A stretch of DNA of 64,000 bases from Saccharopolyspora_C sp040643635 (GTDB taxonomy: Bacteria > Actinomycetota > Actinomycetes > Mycobacteriales > Pseudonocardiaceae). A program made the translations under genes and the position numbers. The stretch is from NCBI RefSeq assembly GCF_040643635.1, contig NZ_JBEYUS010000016.1, positions 1 through 64,000 of the forward strand. The letters are read 5' to 3'. This document shows, piece after piece, positions 41,152-50,400 of the stretch (positions are counted from its first letter, which is position 1; each line of letters starts with the position of its first letter). The notes beneath the pieces are model-generated. The model saw only the letters and a program-made list of their open reading frames with translations, was not told the origin of the DNA and made no database searches.

Positions 41152-42384
41152 GTGTTCGTCAAGCTGCTGCGCCCGATCGGGCTGTGCGCCGCGCTCACCG
41201 CGCCCGCGCTCGTCGTGCGCGCCACCGGAGCGGCCCCGGCGCCGCTGCTCGGCCTGCTGCTGTTCGGGATGGCCGTCGTCGCCGCCTCGTTCGTGCTCGC
41301 CTGGGCCGCCGAGGCCGCGCAGGTCGACATCTCCGGTGGCCTGGCGATCGCGATCCTCGCCGTGATCGCCGTGCTTCCCGAGTACGCCGTCGACCTGTAC
41401 TTCGCCTACACCGCGGGGTCGAACCCCGAGTACGTCGCCTACGCGGCCGCGAACATGACCGGCTCGAACCGGTTGCTGCTGGGCCTCGGCTGGTCGTCGG
41501 TGGTGCTGATCGGGCTCGCCGTCGCGAAGAAGCGGACCGGTGCGACGGTGCGCGAGCTGACCCTGGACTCCCCGTACCGGGTGGAGCTCGGGTTCCTGGC
41601 CATCGCCTCCGTCGTCGCGTTCGTCGTGCCCGCGACCGGGCAGATCTCGTTGCTGCTCGGCTTCGCCCTGCTCGGGTTCTTCGTCTTCTACCTGTGGAAG
41701 GTCTCCCGCGCCGAGGTCGGGGAACCGGACCTGGTCGGCCCGGCCGCCACCATCGGCCGGCTGCCGCAGCGGCCGCGCCGCACCCTGGTGGTGGTGCTGT
41801 TCGTGTTCGCCGCCGCCGTCATCCTCGCCTGCGCTGAACCGTTCGCGCACAACCTGATCGCCGCGGGCACCGAGCTCGGCATCGACCGGTTCCTGCTGGT
41901 GCAGTGGCTGGCGCCGCTGGCCTCCGAGGCGCCGGAGTTCATCGTGGCGATCCTGTTCGCGATCCGCGGCAAGGGCGACGACGCGATCGGCACGCTGATC
42001 TCCAGCAAGGTGAACCAGTGGACGCTGCTCGTCGGCAGCCTCCCGCTGGCCTACCTCGCCGGTGGCGGCGGCACTGCGCTGCACCTGGACGCCCGGCAGA
42101 TCGAGGAGTTCCTGCTCACCGCCACCCAGACGCTGCTGGGCGTGGCCGCGCTGCTGGCGCTGCGGTTCCCGCGCTGGGCGGCGTGGGCGCTGCTCGGGCT
42201 GTTCGCCGCGCAGTTCGCACTGCCCGGCCAGACCGCGCGCTACGTGCTCTGCGCGGTGTACGCGGTGCTCGCCATCGCGGCGCTGATCCGCAACCGGCAC
42301 CACGTCCTGCCGACCCTCGCGGCCCCGTTCCGCCGCAGCACGGCCGACGAGGAGAGCCCGCGGCCCATCACCACCGGCACCTGA
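41152..42384 (+). CDS. Ca2+/cation exchanger (CaCA family), Mn2+-riboswitch controlled
   Basis: A 410-residue antiporter with two homologous halves of about five helices. The alpha-repeat motifs are AIAVLPEYAVDLYFAY with AANMTGSNRLLLGLGWSSV in the N-half and APLASEAPEFIVAILFAIRG with TLISSKVNQWTLLVGSLPL in the C-half. GTG 41152 follows CCAGGAAGGA. CaCA proteins export Ca2+ or other divalent cations against Na+ or H+. The yybP-ykoY element upstream argues that Mn2+ is sensed and possibly exported. A hairpin terminator follows at 42442. Confidence 0.88.
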   Translation: MFVKLLRPIGLCAALTAPALVVRATGAAPAPLLGLLLFGMAVVAASFVLAWAAEAAQVDISGGLAIAILAVIAVLPEYAVDLYFAYTAGSNPEYVAYAAANMTGSNRLLLGLGWSSVVLIGLAVAKKRTGATVRELTLDSPYRVELGFLAIASVVAFVVPATGQISLLLGFALLGFFVFYLWKVSRAEVGEPDLVGPAATIGRLPQRPRRTLVVVLFVFAAAVILACAEPFAHNLIAAGTELGIDRFLLVQWLAPLASEAPEFIVAILFAIRGKGDDAIGTLISSKVNQWTLLVGSLPLAYLAGGGGTALHLDARQIEEFLLTATQTLLGVAALLALRFPRWAAWALLGLFAAQFALPGQTARYVLCAVYAVLAIAALIRNRHHVLPTLAAPFRRSTADEESPRPITTGT

Positions 42385-42441
42385 CGGTCGCTCCGCACAC
42401 TCGTCGTCGAACTCGACCGCAGGCGGCCTTGCAGTGTCTTG

Positions 42442-42460
42442 TCAGCGGCGAAGCCGCTGA
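42442..42460 (+). terminator. Short perfect hairpin after the exchanger gene
   Basis: TCAGCGGC and GCCGCTGA form a perfect 8-bp stem with a GAA loop, 57 bp after the exchanger stop. Confidence 0.5.
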
Positions 42461-42492
42461 GCTACCGACCACCTGATCAACCGGACCACCGG

Positions 42493-42665
42493 CGGGTTCT
42501 CAGCGGTTCCCTCGCGAGGACAGCGATTTCGCTGTGTACGGGCTTGGTACATGAGAAATCGATCCCGCAGCGAGGGAACCGCTGAGGTTCCGCTACCCGA
42601 GTGCTATGCAAACCCAGTTCAAAGGCAGGCAGTGAGGTTCCGCCACTCGAGCCCTACGAAACGGG
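42493..42665. repeat. Complex palindrome with direct repeat between convergent genes
   Basis: CTCAGCGGTTCCCTCGC (42499-42515) is perfectly complementary to GCGAGGGAACCGCTGAG (42570-42586). The 54-nt loop contains another perfect hairpin, ACAGCGA-TT-TCGCTGT. TGAGGTTCCGC plus a YAC-x-CGAG-type tail then occurs at 42583 and again at 42633, a 50-bp period. The left part is similar to 13548-13590 on the opposite strand, so this is a dispersed element. Confidence 0.75.
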
Positions 42666-42666
42666 A

Positions 42667-44901
42667 TCAACTCACCCCGGCGGCACGCAGGGTCTCCGCG
42701 ATGCGGGCTGCTGAGGTCCCCATCCCGGTCGGGCCTCCCAGCACCGCGGCCGCCACCACCGGCGCCGCCGCGGGCTGCCTGCGCAGCGCCGACTCCTGGT
42801 ACCGGTAGCAGCCGTCGTGCCACACCAGGATTCCGGACAGCCAGTTCCGCAGCTCCTCCACGTAGCCGAGCAGCACTTCGCGGGCCGCGTCGTCCAGGTC
42901 GAACTGCTCGAACAGCGCGGGCAGCTCCTCGGCCACCACGTGCTGGAACTGGCTCATCCGCGCGTTCATCAGGTCCACCACGACCCGCACCGCGCGGTCC
43001 TTGTCGCAGTCCAGGAAGTTCTGCACCACCAGGATGCAGTTGTGCAGCTCGCCCTCGTACTCGATCTCCTTCTGGTACGAGAACACGTCGTTGAGCAGGC
43101 ACGCGTAGTCCGCCGCCGAGTTCTCGATGGACCGCAGCGTCCGCGTCCGGTAGATCTCCGGCGGCACCACGTTCCCGTGCGAGAGGCGGCACAGGCTCAT
43201 CGTCAGGTCCGAGCCGAACGTCCGGCGCCGCATCTCGATGTAGTCCACCGGGTCCGGAATCCGGTTCTGCAGCTGGTTCCCCAGCTCCCACAACCAGCTG
43301 TCGATCATCACGACGATGGTGCGGCGGAACGTGCGGCGCGCATCGGTGCCCATCGGTGCGGTGGTGCGCCGCCACAGGTCCAGCAGCGACACCTCCAGCG
43401 CGTTCGCCGGCTCCGGCACCGGCTCGTCCTCGACCGGCATGAACAGCGGCAGCCGCTCGGTGCACACCTTCGCGGAGGCGTAGTCGCCGGTGCGGCCGAA
43501 CACCACCGGGTAGAAGTCGTCGCCGTAGGTGCCCCAGGCCAGCCAGTCGGTGGAGAGGTCCAGCTGCTCGGCGCTGGCGTCCGGGTGGATGCCGGAGGCG
43601 CACAGCGCCAGGTCGAAGTCCCGGATCAGCTGCTCGGTCCACACCGAACCGTCCAGCAGGCCCATCCGGTGCGCCCACTCCACGGTGTGCTCGCGCGCGT
43701 GGTCCAGGTGCGGGCTGGACTTCGCGGTGAACGGCATGTCCATCGCCTGGCGCGGCACCGGGCCCACCGGCTGGTACGGCTGGTGCCGGAACGACCGGGC
43801 GCGCTGCGGCGCGGTGCGCAGCAGCGAGGTGGCGATGTGCGCGGCGGAGGTGCCGAGCCCCGTCGGCCCGGACAGCCCGTTCGCCGGGACCGGGTCGTCG
43901 CGGGTCTCGCCGTTCATGTAGCGGCTGGAGCGCAGGTGCCACTCGTGCCCGCCGGACTGCCAGTCCTGCAAGCCCTTCACGTAGGCGAACACCCCGGCGC
44001 GCGCGGCCGGGTCCACCTGGTGCTCCTCGAACAGGGCGGGCACCTCGGTGAGCGCGGTGTGCTCGAACTGGTGCAGCCGCGAGGTCAGCAGGTCGTTCAC
44101 CGCCTCCGCAGCATCCTGGGTGGCGCAGTCGAGGAACCGCTCGAACACGAGCACCCCGTTGGACAGCTCGCCCTCGTCGAGCACTTCGCGCTCGTAGGAG
44201 AACAGGTCGTTGCGCAGGTGCACCGCGTCGGAGAACGTGTCGCGCAGCACCTCCATCGGCCGGGTCGCGGCGATCTCCGCGGGCACCTCGGCGTTCACCG
44301 CGTGCTCCACCAGGTTCGCCGACCAGGGGGCGCCGCCGACCTTGCGCCGCATCTCCACGTACTCGATGGGGTTGGACAGGCGGCCGCGGTTGATGTTGTG
44401 CAGCTCCCACAGCGATTCGTCGAGCAGGTTGCGGGTGCTCTCCACGAACCGCCGCCGCCAGTCCGCCGACCGGGCGGGCACGGTCCGGTTCCACAGGTCG
44501 GCCAGGCCGCCCTCGACCGGGTTGCGCGGCGTCTCGGTGATGGGCCCTTCGATCGGCATGAACAGCGCCAGCCGGTCCAGGTGCTCCTGGGCGGCGGCCA
44601 TGTCGTGGGTGCGCTTGTACAGCTCCAGGAAGTGGTCGTCGAAGTAGAAGACCCACACGTACCAGTCGGTGACCAGGTCCAGTTCGGGGCCGGGCGCGTC
44701 GGGATGCGTGTAGGCGCACAGCAGCGCGTAGTCGTGCGCGTCGAAGTCCTGCTCGTCCCAGATCGCGATGCCCTGCTGCGGGACGTCGATCATGTCCTGC
44801 TGGTAGGCCCATTCCTTGGTGTGGCGGCGGGCGCGCTCCAGGTGCGGGTTCAGCCTCGCCGGATGAGCCACGTAGAACTCGGGCAGCTGGAACGGTTGCA
44901 C
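42667..44901 (-). CDS. geoA: Bifunctional germacradienol/geosmin synthase
   Basis: A 744-residue two-domain terpene cyclase of normal length. The N-terminal domain has the metal-binding DDHFLE at 88-93 and NDLFSYERE at 231-239, and makes germacradienol from farnesyl diphosphate. The C-terminal domain has DDFYP at 461-465 and NDVFSYQKEIE, and converts it to geosmin with loss of acetone. Each half ends with the repeated GPTG-x-GTSAA-x-IA element. GTG 44901 with AGGACAGG upstream is the only start placing MQPFQLPEFYVAHPARLNPH correctly. No 2-methylisoborneol or cyclic-nucleotide-binding regulator gene is adjacent. Confidence 0.96.
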   Translation of the reverse strand: MQPFQLPEFYVAHPARLNPHLERARRHTKEWAYQQDMIDVPQQGIAIWDEQDFDAHDYALLCAYTHPDAPGPELDLVTDWYVWVFYFDDHFLELYKRTHDMAAAQEHLDRLALFMPIEGPITETPRNPVEGGLADLWNRTVPARSADWRRRFVESTRNLLDESLWELHNINRGRLSNPIEYVEMRRKVGGAPWSANLVEHAVNAEVPAEIAATRPMEVLRDTFSDAVHLRNDLFSYEREVLDEGELSNGVLVFERFLDCATQDAAEAVNDLLTSRLHQFEHTALTEVPALFEEHQVDPAARAGVFAYVKGLQDWQSGGHEWHLRSSRYMNGETRDDPVPANGLSGPTGLGTSAAHIATSLLRTAPQRARSFRHQPYQPVGPVPRQAMDMPFTAKSSPHLDHAREHTVEWAHRMGLLDGSVWTEQLIRDFDLALCASGIHPDASAEQLDLSTDWLAWGTYGDDFYPVVFGRTGDYASAKVCTERLPLFMPVEDEPVPEPANALEVSLLDLWRRTTAPMGTDARRTFRRTIVVMIDSWLWELGNQLQNRIPDPVDYIEMRRRTFGSDLTMSLCRLSHGNVVPPEIYRTRTLRSIENSAADYACLLNDVFSYQKEIEYEGELHNCILVVQNFLDCDKDRAVRVVVDLMNARMSQFQHVVAEELPALFEQFDLDDAAREVLLGYVEELRNWLSGILVWHDGCYRYQESALRRQPAAAPVVAAAVLGGPTGMGTSAARIAETLRAAGVS

Positions 44902-45110
44902 GTGCGCACCTGTCCTAACTCCGCCGGGGCGGGCGGGGGTCGGCTGGGGCCGTCGGGATGCGCCGTCCGGCCCACGGGGAGTGGTCTCGGTGGAGCAGGC
45001 AACCAGGTTTCGAGCAACGGGCCAAGATCGCGACGACAGGTGCACTCGATCGAGAGGGAACGTCTCACCCGCCCGGCCCAAGCCCCCCGGGCAGAACCCG
45101 TCGCGCACCG

Positions 45111-45401
45111 TCAACGCCGTGGCCTGATCGAGTGGTGCGCCGGGGCGGGAGTCACCTCCCGAAGGGGCGTCGCGGCGCCGTCGGCCAGCATGGCGGCGAG
45201 CTCGGCGAGCGTGTGGTCGAAGGCGTCCCACAGGTCGAGGTGGATGTGGTGCCTGCTGCGCAGCTGCAGCTCCAGCTCGGCGATCTCGGCCGGGTCGAGC
45301 TCCAGGTGGTCGCGGATCCGGTCCTCCGGGTGGCGGGCGCACGGGGCGAAGCAGAGGTCGCTGAGGATCGCCTGGGCGCGGGCCAGCTCGTCGCCGCTCA
45401 T
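45111..45401 (-). CDS. Acyl-carrier-protein-like small protein lacking the carrier Ser
   Basis: A 96-residue protein upstream of, and co-directional with, the geosmin synthase gene (209-bp gap). Its core LDPAEIAELELQLRSRHHIH followed by LDLWDAFDHTLAELAAML has the spacing and hydrophobic pattern of ACP helices II-IV, but the DSL phosphopantetheine-attachment Ser is absent (LDPAEI occupies that place). Two Cys lie near the N-terminus (LCFAPCARHPED). The ATG overlaps the stop of a 15-codon ORF (ATGA). The call is based on pattern only; a helical protein unrelated to ACP is possible. Confidence 0.5.
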   Translation of the reverse strand: MSGDELARAQAILSDLCFAPCARHPEDRIRDHLELDPAEIAELELQLRSRHHIHLDLWDAFDHTLAELAAMLADGAATPLREVTPAPAHHSIRPRR

Positions 45402-45445
45402 CGCGGCACCGGCGGAACCGCGGCACTGCATAACGGGATGCGCAT
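45398..45445 (-). CDS. 15-residue leader ORF coupled to the ACP-like gene
   Basis: ATG 45445 has an ideal AGGAGA five bases upstream, and the peptide MRIPLCSAAVPPVPR stops in a TGA that overlaps the ATG of the ACP-like gene. The downstream ATG lacks its own ribosome-binding site, so its translation probably depends on this leader. The Pro-rich end could slow ribosomes. Confidence 0.5.
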   Translation of the reverse strand: MRIPLCSAAVPPVPR

Positions 45446-46055
45446 CGTGTTCTCCTGGATCTCCGCGGGAGCGGGGGAGCGGGCGCCTGCGCGCCGTCGC
45501 GCCGGGACGGGAATGCGTTGCGGCGCAGGGGTTTCCGCGCGACCGGGATCGTGGATCGGATCTCCCGGCGCGCACCGACGATCGACCGCCGGAAGGCGCG
45601 GCCGAGCATGGCAGCGCCGTCGTGCGCACGGCAAGGAAGATCGGCGACGGCTACCCGTTGGGGGGAGGTGCACCGCGCTGACGGGGTCGGTCGTGCGGGT
45701 GCGGATCCACCGTCGGTGATCAGGAGCGGTCCGGTGCTCACTCGACGCGGGGATGCAGGAAAACGCTTTCGGTGGTGGTCACCGCAGGTCCGATGCGTCC
45801 ATGATGGATCGATCCCGGCCCGCCTGCGGCGAACGCGCCCCGGACGAGGAGGTCCGGGCCCCGCGGTCAGTCGCGCGGATCTCCGCCGACCGCGATCCGG
45901 CGCAACGACGCGCCCCTTCAGATCCGCACATCCCGCCCCGCGACAGGGGTCCCCGACCGCTTCCCGAATTCGGCGATGCCGCGCCCCGGGCGCCTCCCGG
46001 TCCGGGCGCTCGGGTGCCGCGGGGCAGCGGTGGGAACAGCGAAGGAGTCGAGTCG
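45446..46055. other. 610-bp divergent intergenic region
   Basis: It lies between the leader/ACP-like gene (-) and the methyltransferase gene (+). Open frames crossing it are rich in Arg/Ala/Pro and have no domain features, so I see no gene. CCATGATGGATCGATCC near 45799 is a local palindromic patch. Promoters for both directions should be here. Confidence 0.5.
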
Positions 46056-47423
46056 ATGCGTGCACAAGAGCAACCGGGACTGCACCGGGTCCCCGCGGAC
46101 CGCGAACCCGGTCACGGCTGGGGCGGTCTGCGGGCCGCGCTGGCGCACCCGGACCGGGGCACGGCCGATGCCGCCTTCACCCGGCTCGCCGAACAGCTGC
46201 TCGACCCGGCCGCCGTGGGCCCGGCCGACCTGGTCGGGCCGATGGAGGTCCTCACCGGCCCGCCGCACCCCAACCGGCCGCGGGTCGCGGTGCTGCTCGG
46301 GCTGCTCGCCGGGGAGGACGCGACCCGCTCGTACCTGCCCGGACAGATCCGGGACGTGTTCACCGAACGCCTCGACGCGCCGCTGCGGCTGCTGGAACGG
46401 CCCGACACCGAGCAGTGCCTGCGCACCGCGGTGCTGTACCTGCTGGCGCACTTCCCGGCGCACCGCGATCGCATCCTGCCGGTGGCGGGGCGGATCACCG
46501 ACGAAGCGGAGCTGTCCCGCATCCGGCGTTGCCTGACCGCCCCGGACCTCACCGATCCCACCCGCACCGCCCAGCTCGGGCGGTCCTGGCCGTCGCCCGA
46601 TTTCTGGGAGCCGCTCGTGCCGGTCACCGGCCCCGCCCGGGCCGGTGCGGAACTCGCGGACCTGTGGGAGGCGGAGACCGCGGCGCTGCTCGCCTACCAG
46701 GGCGCCCGCGCCGAACACCAGGTGCAGCAGGAGATCGGCTGGCCGGAGCTGCCCGATCCACCCCAGTTCACCGGGACCGTGCCGCCCGGCGCGTACCGGC
46801 GGCTGCTGGAGCACGACCCGGTCGCGGTGCGCGACGCCGAACTGCTGCGCCCCGAATCCGCCACGGTGCCCGGAGCCAACTGGGACCGGACCGTCTCGGT
46901 CCGCGACGAGGACGCCTACCTGCGCCGGAACCTGCGTCCCGCGCCCGGCCCGGTGCTCGACGTGGCGTGCGGCGCGGGCCGCTGGACGCGGGTGCTGGCC
47001 GAGCAGGTCGGCCCGGACCGCGTGCTCGGCCTGGACTCGGCGGCGGCGCTGCTGGAGGTCGCCCGGTTCGCGGTCCCCGGCGTGCTGTTCACCGAGGGCG
47101 ACGCCCGCGCCCTGCCGTTCCCCGACGGGTTCCTCGGCGCGGTGAACTGCTCCGACGCGCTGCACGTGCTGCCGGAGCCGCAGCGGGTCATCGCCGAGAT
47201 CGCCCGCTGCCTGCACCCGGCGGGAACCTTCACCGCCACCACCTACCGGCCCGGCACCCGCTCCTTCCAACGCCACTTCCAACGCTGCCACGAACGCATC
47301 TTCGGCCTGCGCTCCTTCGACCTCGACGACCTCGCGCGCGCCTGCGACGAAGCGGGCATGGACGTGGTCGACGCCGGCGGCCCGAGCACCTTCCTCTTCC
47401 TCACCACCAGAAAACGAGCGTGA
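46056..47423 (+). CDS. SAM-dependent methyltransferase with helical N-terminal domain
   Basis: A 455-residue protein starting at ATG 46056 behind GAAGGAG. The N-terminal 180 residues are helical and HEAT-like (runs such as LLERPDTEQCLRTAVLYLLA). A YRRLLEHDP linker leads to a class I methyltransferase domain: motif I VLDVACGAGRWTRVLAEQ at about residue 305, then VLGLDSAAALLEVARF, the EGDARALPFPDG motif, and VNCSDALHVLPEPQRVI. The domain resembles UbiE/type-11 methyltransferases. The substrate is unknown. It is close to the geosmin region but on the other strand, so no functional link is claimed. Confidence 0.8.
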   Translation: MRAQEQPGLHRVPADREPGHGWGGLRAALAHPDRGTADAAFTRLAEQLLDPAAVGPADLVGPMEVLTGPPHPNRPRVAVLLGLLAGEDATRSYLPGQIRDVFTERLDAPLRLLERPDTEQCLRTAVLYLLAHFPAHRDRILPVAGRITDEAELSRIRRCLTAPDLTDPTRTAQLGRSWPSPDFWEPLVPVTGPARAGAELADLWEAETAALLAYQGARAEHQVQQEIGWPELPDPPQFTGTVPPGAYRRLLEHDPVAVRDAELLRPESATVPGANWDRTVSVRDEDAYLRRNLRPAPGPVLDVACGAGRWTRVLAEQVGPDRVLGLDSAAALLEVARFAVPGVLFTEGDARALPFPDGFLGAVNCSDALHVLPEPQRVIAEIARCLHPAGTFTATTYRPGTRSFQRHFQRCHERIFGLRSFDLDDLARACDEAGMDVVDAGGPSTFLFLTTRKRA

Positions 47424-47425
47424 CG

Positions 47426-47455
47426 GGGAGCTCCGACCGGATCGAGGCGGCTCCC
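47426..47455. terminator. Weak hairpin between convergent genes
   Basis: GGGAGC (47426-47431) and GCTCCC (47450-47455) form a 6-bp stem in the 45-bp gap between the methyltransferase stop and the convergent caspase-helicase stop. Confidence 0.4.
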
Positions 47456-47468
47456 GCCGACGACGGAC

Positions 47469-50400
47469 TCACCGCTCGGGTGGCGTTGCGGCGTCGGCGA
47501 TGCCGAATCCGGCGAGTGCAGCCCCGGCGTCGTACAGCGTCCACTCGGGCAGGCGGACGGCGTCGGGGGCGGCATCGACCGGGTCGAGCAACGAGCAGCG
47601 GCGGATCATCCGGTGCAGGTGGTGACCTGCATCGGAGCCCGCCGCACCACCGCTGTCGATCAGCACCGGGTGCTCCCGTCCGTCGTCGCGCCGCACGATG
47701 GCGTCGACCGCGTAGCCGTTCACCCTGCCACCCAGCTCGATACGCACGTCCGGGGCATCGGAGACCAGTTCGTACAGGCGCTGGGCGGTGTCCGTGGGCG
47801 ATCCATCCCGTCCGGTGCGGGCGACATCGGTGAGCTCGGCGGCCCCGACCAGATCGCCACCGATTCCTCGCCCCCGCCAGAACTCCCTGCCGCCGACGAC
47901 GATGAGGTGCGAGCGGGCTCGCGTGATCGCGACGTTCCACAGGTTCAGCTGCCGGTTCACCCAGTTGACCGCGCCACGGCGCATTTCCGGAGCTGCGACC
48001 AGGGACAGGACGATGACGTCGCGTTCGCCGCCTTGGAAGGTGTGCACCGTTCCGACGCGGACGCGTTCCTCGGTACGCAGTGCGTCGGCGAGCAGGTCCT
48101 TCTGGGCTTTGAACGGCGTGGCCACGCCTATCGTGGCGTGCGCCGGGAGCCTTTCGAGGAGGTAGGCGACGCAGTTGCGCACCGTTGCGACTTCGGCGCG
48201 GTTGATCCACGAATCGCCCGAGCGAGGACGCTCCGACCGGCCAGATGCATCCGCCCAGTTCACGGCAGCTCGACCTGCGTCGGGGCGTCCTCTGATATCG
48301 GTGAGCACCGTGAGGGCGCCGCCGTAGAAGAGTTCGTTGGACACCGCCGCGATGTCGGGGTGGCACCGGTAGTGCTCGTCCAGGAGGAGGCTGCCGCTGT
48401 TGGCGCGCTCGGCCGCGTGGAATGCGGAGTGGCGTTGGTAGGCGAGTCGCCGCTGTTCGAGGAATCCTGCGGTGACGCCGGTGCGGCGCCGGATGAGCGC
48501 TTCGCGTCTCGCTTCGATGGTGGTGATGTGTTCGAGCTGCATCACGTCGCCGATGATCAGCGCGCGCTTCGCCCGGAACAGCAGTGGCAAGACCTGCGGG
48601 ATGGAGCACTGGCTGGCCTCGTCGATGATCACGAGGTCGAACATGCCCGGGCGCGGAGGGAATCGCCGGATGGACAGGCTCGTCGTCGCCCAGGCCCGCA
48701 CGTGCCGGAGCGCGGTCAGCCGAGCCGACCAGGTGCGCGATCTCGTCGACAGATCTTGGACCGTGGCCCGGAGATCCGCTTTCCCCGCGTTGACCGCCGT
48801 GTCGGCGGCGACCTGCCAGACTCGCCGGGAAGCGGCTCGCAGTGCGGTTTCCGCCGCTTCCGCCGACGCGGCGAGCGATTCGTCCGAGGGCCTGCCGAGC
48901 ACTTCATCGCGGTGGCGGGACCACTCTGTCTGAGCCGCGGCGAAGCCGGCGACATCGAGGCATGCCTTCGCCGGGTCCGAATCGACCTGGACGTCGAGTG
49001 CCCGCAGCAGACGAGCGCGTCGCCAGGCTCCGAAAACTCGTGTGGCAGCGACCTTGCGGGCCCTGGTCTCCCACCGCGCCGATCGGGAACCCAGCCGCGC
49101 CGCGAGTCCCGCGATCGTGTGGCCGAGGGACTGCGCGTGCCGGCTTCGCTCGCGACCCGCGGTGAGCATCCGTGTCTCCAGCCGCGCTTTGTGCGCGAGT
49201 TCTCGCTGCACACTCGCACGGTCGTCGACCGACCGGCGGTGCTCCGCGAGAACGGTGGTGAGGTTCGACTCCGGTGGCTGGTGCTTCGCCAGCCGCTGCA
49301 GCGCATCGATCTCGTGCTGCAGGTAGTCCTGCTCGCCGGTGCTCGACCCGGTGCGGACCACGCCGTCCGGCAGGAGCTCGTCGCAGCGTCGCCAGATCTC
49401 GTTCACGGCTTCGTTGTTGGTGGACACGACCAACACGGACTGCTGGTGGGCGACCGCGGTCGCGACTGCGTTCGCGACGAGCTGACTCTTACCGGTGCCG
49501 GGCGGTCCGGTGGCCACGGTGAGCCGGTGCGAGCTCGCCGACCGCAAAACGGCGAGCTGCGCTTCGTTCGCCGCGAGCGGCGTGATCGGATGTCCGGACG
49601 TGGCGGTGGGTTCCGCGCGACGCTCGGACAGCAACGCAGCCAGCGCGGTGTCCCGGATCCGGTCGGCGTTCGCTGCGATGTGGTCGAGGTCCTTGACCAG
49701 GCTGTTCCCGCCGTCGTCGGAGCGGGAGACGCGGATGAGCACCGCCGCGTTGCGGGCTCCGTCGCCGGGCGACTTCGCGTCGATGGACTCCTCGAGGAAA
49801 GCCGGTTTGAGCTCCTGCACGCAATCCAAGCCGAACTCCGTCGCCAGGAGGTTGCGGGCGTCGGTGGCCATCCGGTCCTGCTGGCCGGCGTGCCAGGTCG
49901 GTTGGTACGTCGCGATCAGCTCGGCCGCCTCCGTCTCGCCGAGCTGATCACTCGCCAAGCCGGGATGCGGCGTCACCGGTCCGAACGGGCGGAACCGAGG
50001 TCGTTCACCATCGGCTCCGCCGACGAGTTCGACTCGGCGCATCAGCAGCGGCGCGAACCTGGGCGAGTCCCAGACGGCCCGTTCCCGCGCGCGGTGGAGC
50101 ATGACGGCCGGGTACCCGGCCCAGAGCTCGTCGTTCGGTCCGACTGCCGCGAGAAAGGGGTCCGCCGATTCGGGGACCTCTGTGGTGCCGCCCTCGTCCA
50201 GGTCGCCGGACAGCATGCGTTCGGACCCGGGCAGGCACGCGTAATCGCGGCCGTGTTCGGACACCGCCAGGTACGGCGTCTCCACCTTGTCGTCCAACAC
50301 GCAGGACCGGTAGTAGTCGATCAGCCCTTGCCAACCGGGATTCCCCTTCGCCGTTCTCCCGACGGGGTGATCGGTTCCCGTCGGCGATTCTGCCGCCGCG

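Noticed and set aside
45518..46055. N-terminal extension or separate gene upstream of the methyltransferase
   Set aside because: Frames in this stretch are low-complexity and lack ribosome-binding sites or motifs; the methyltransferase has a clear start at 46056.
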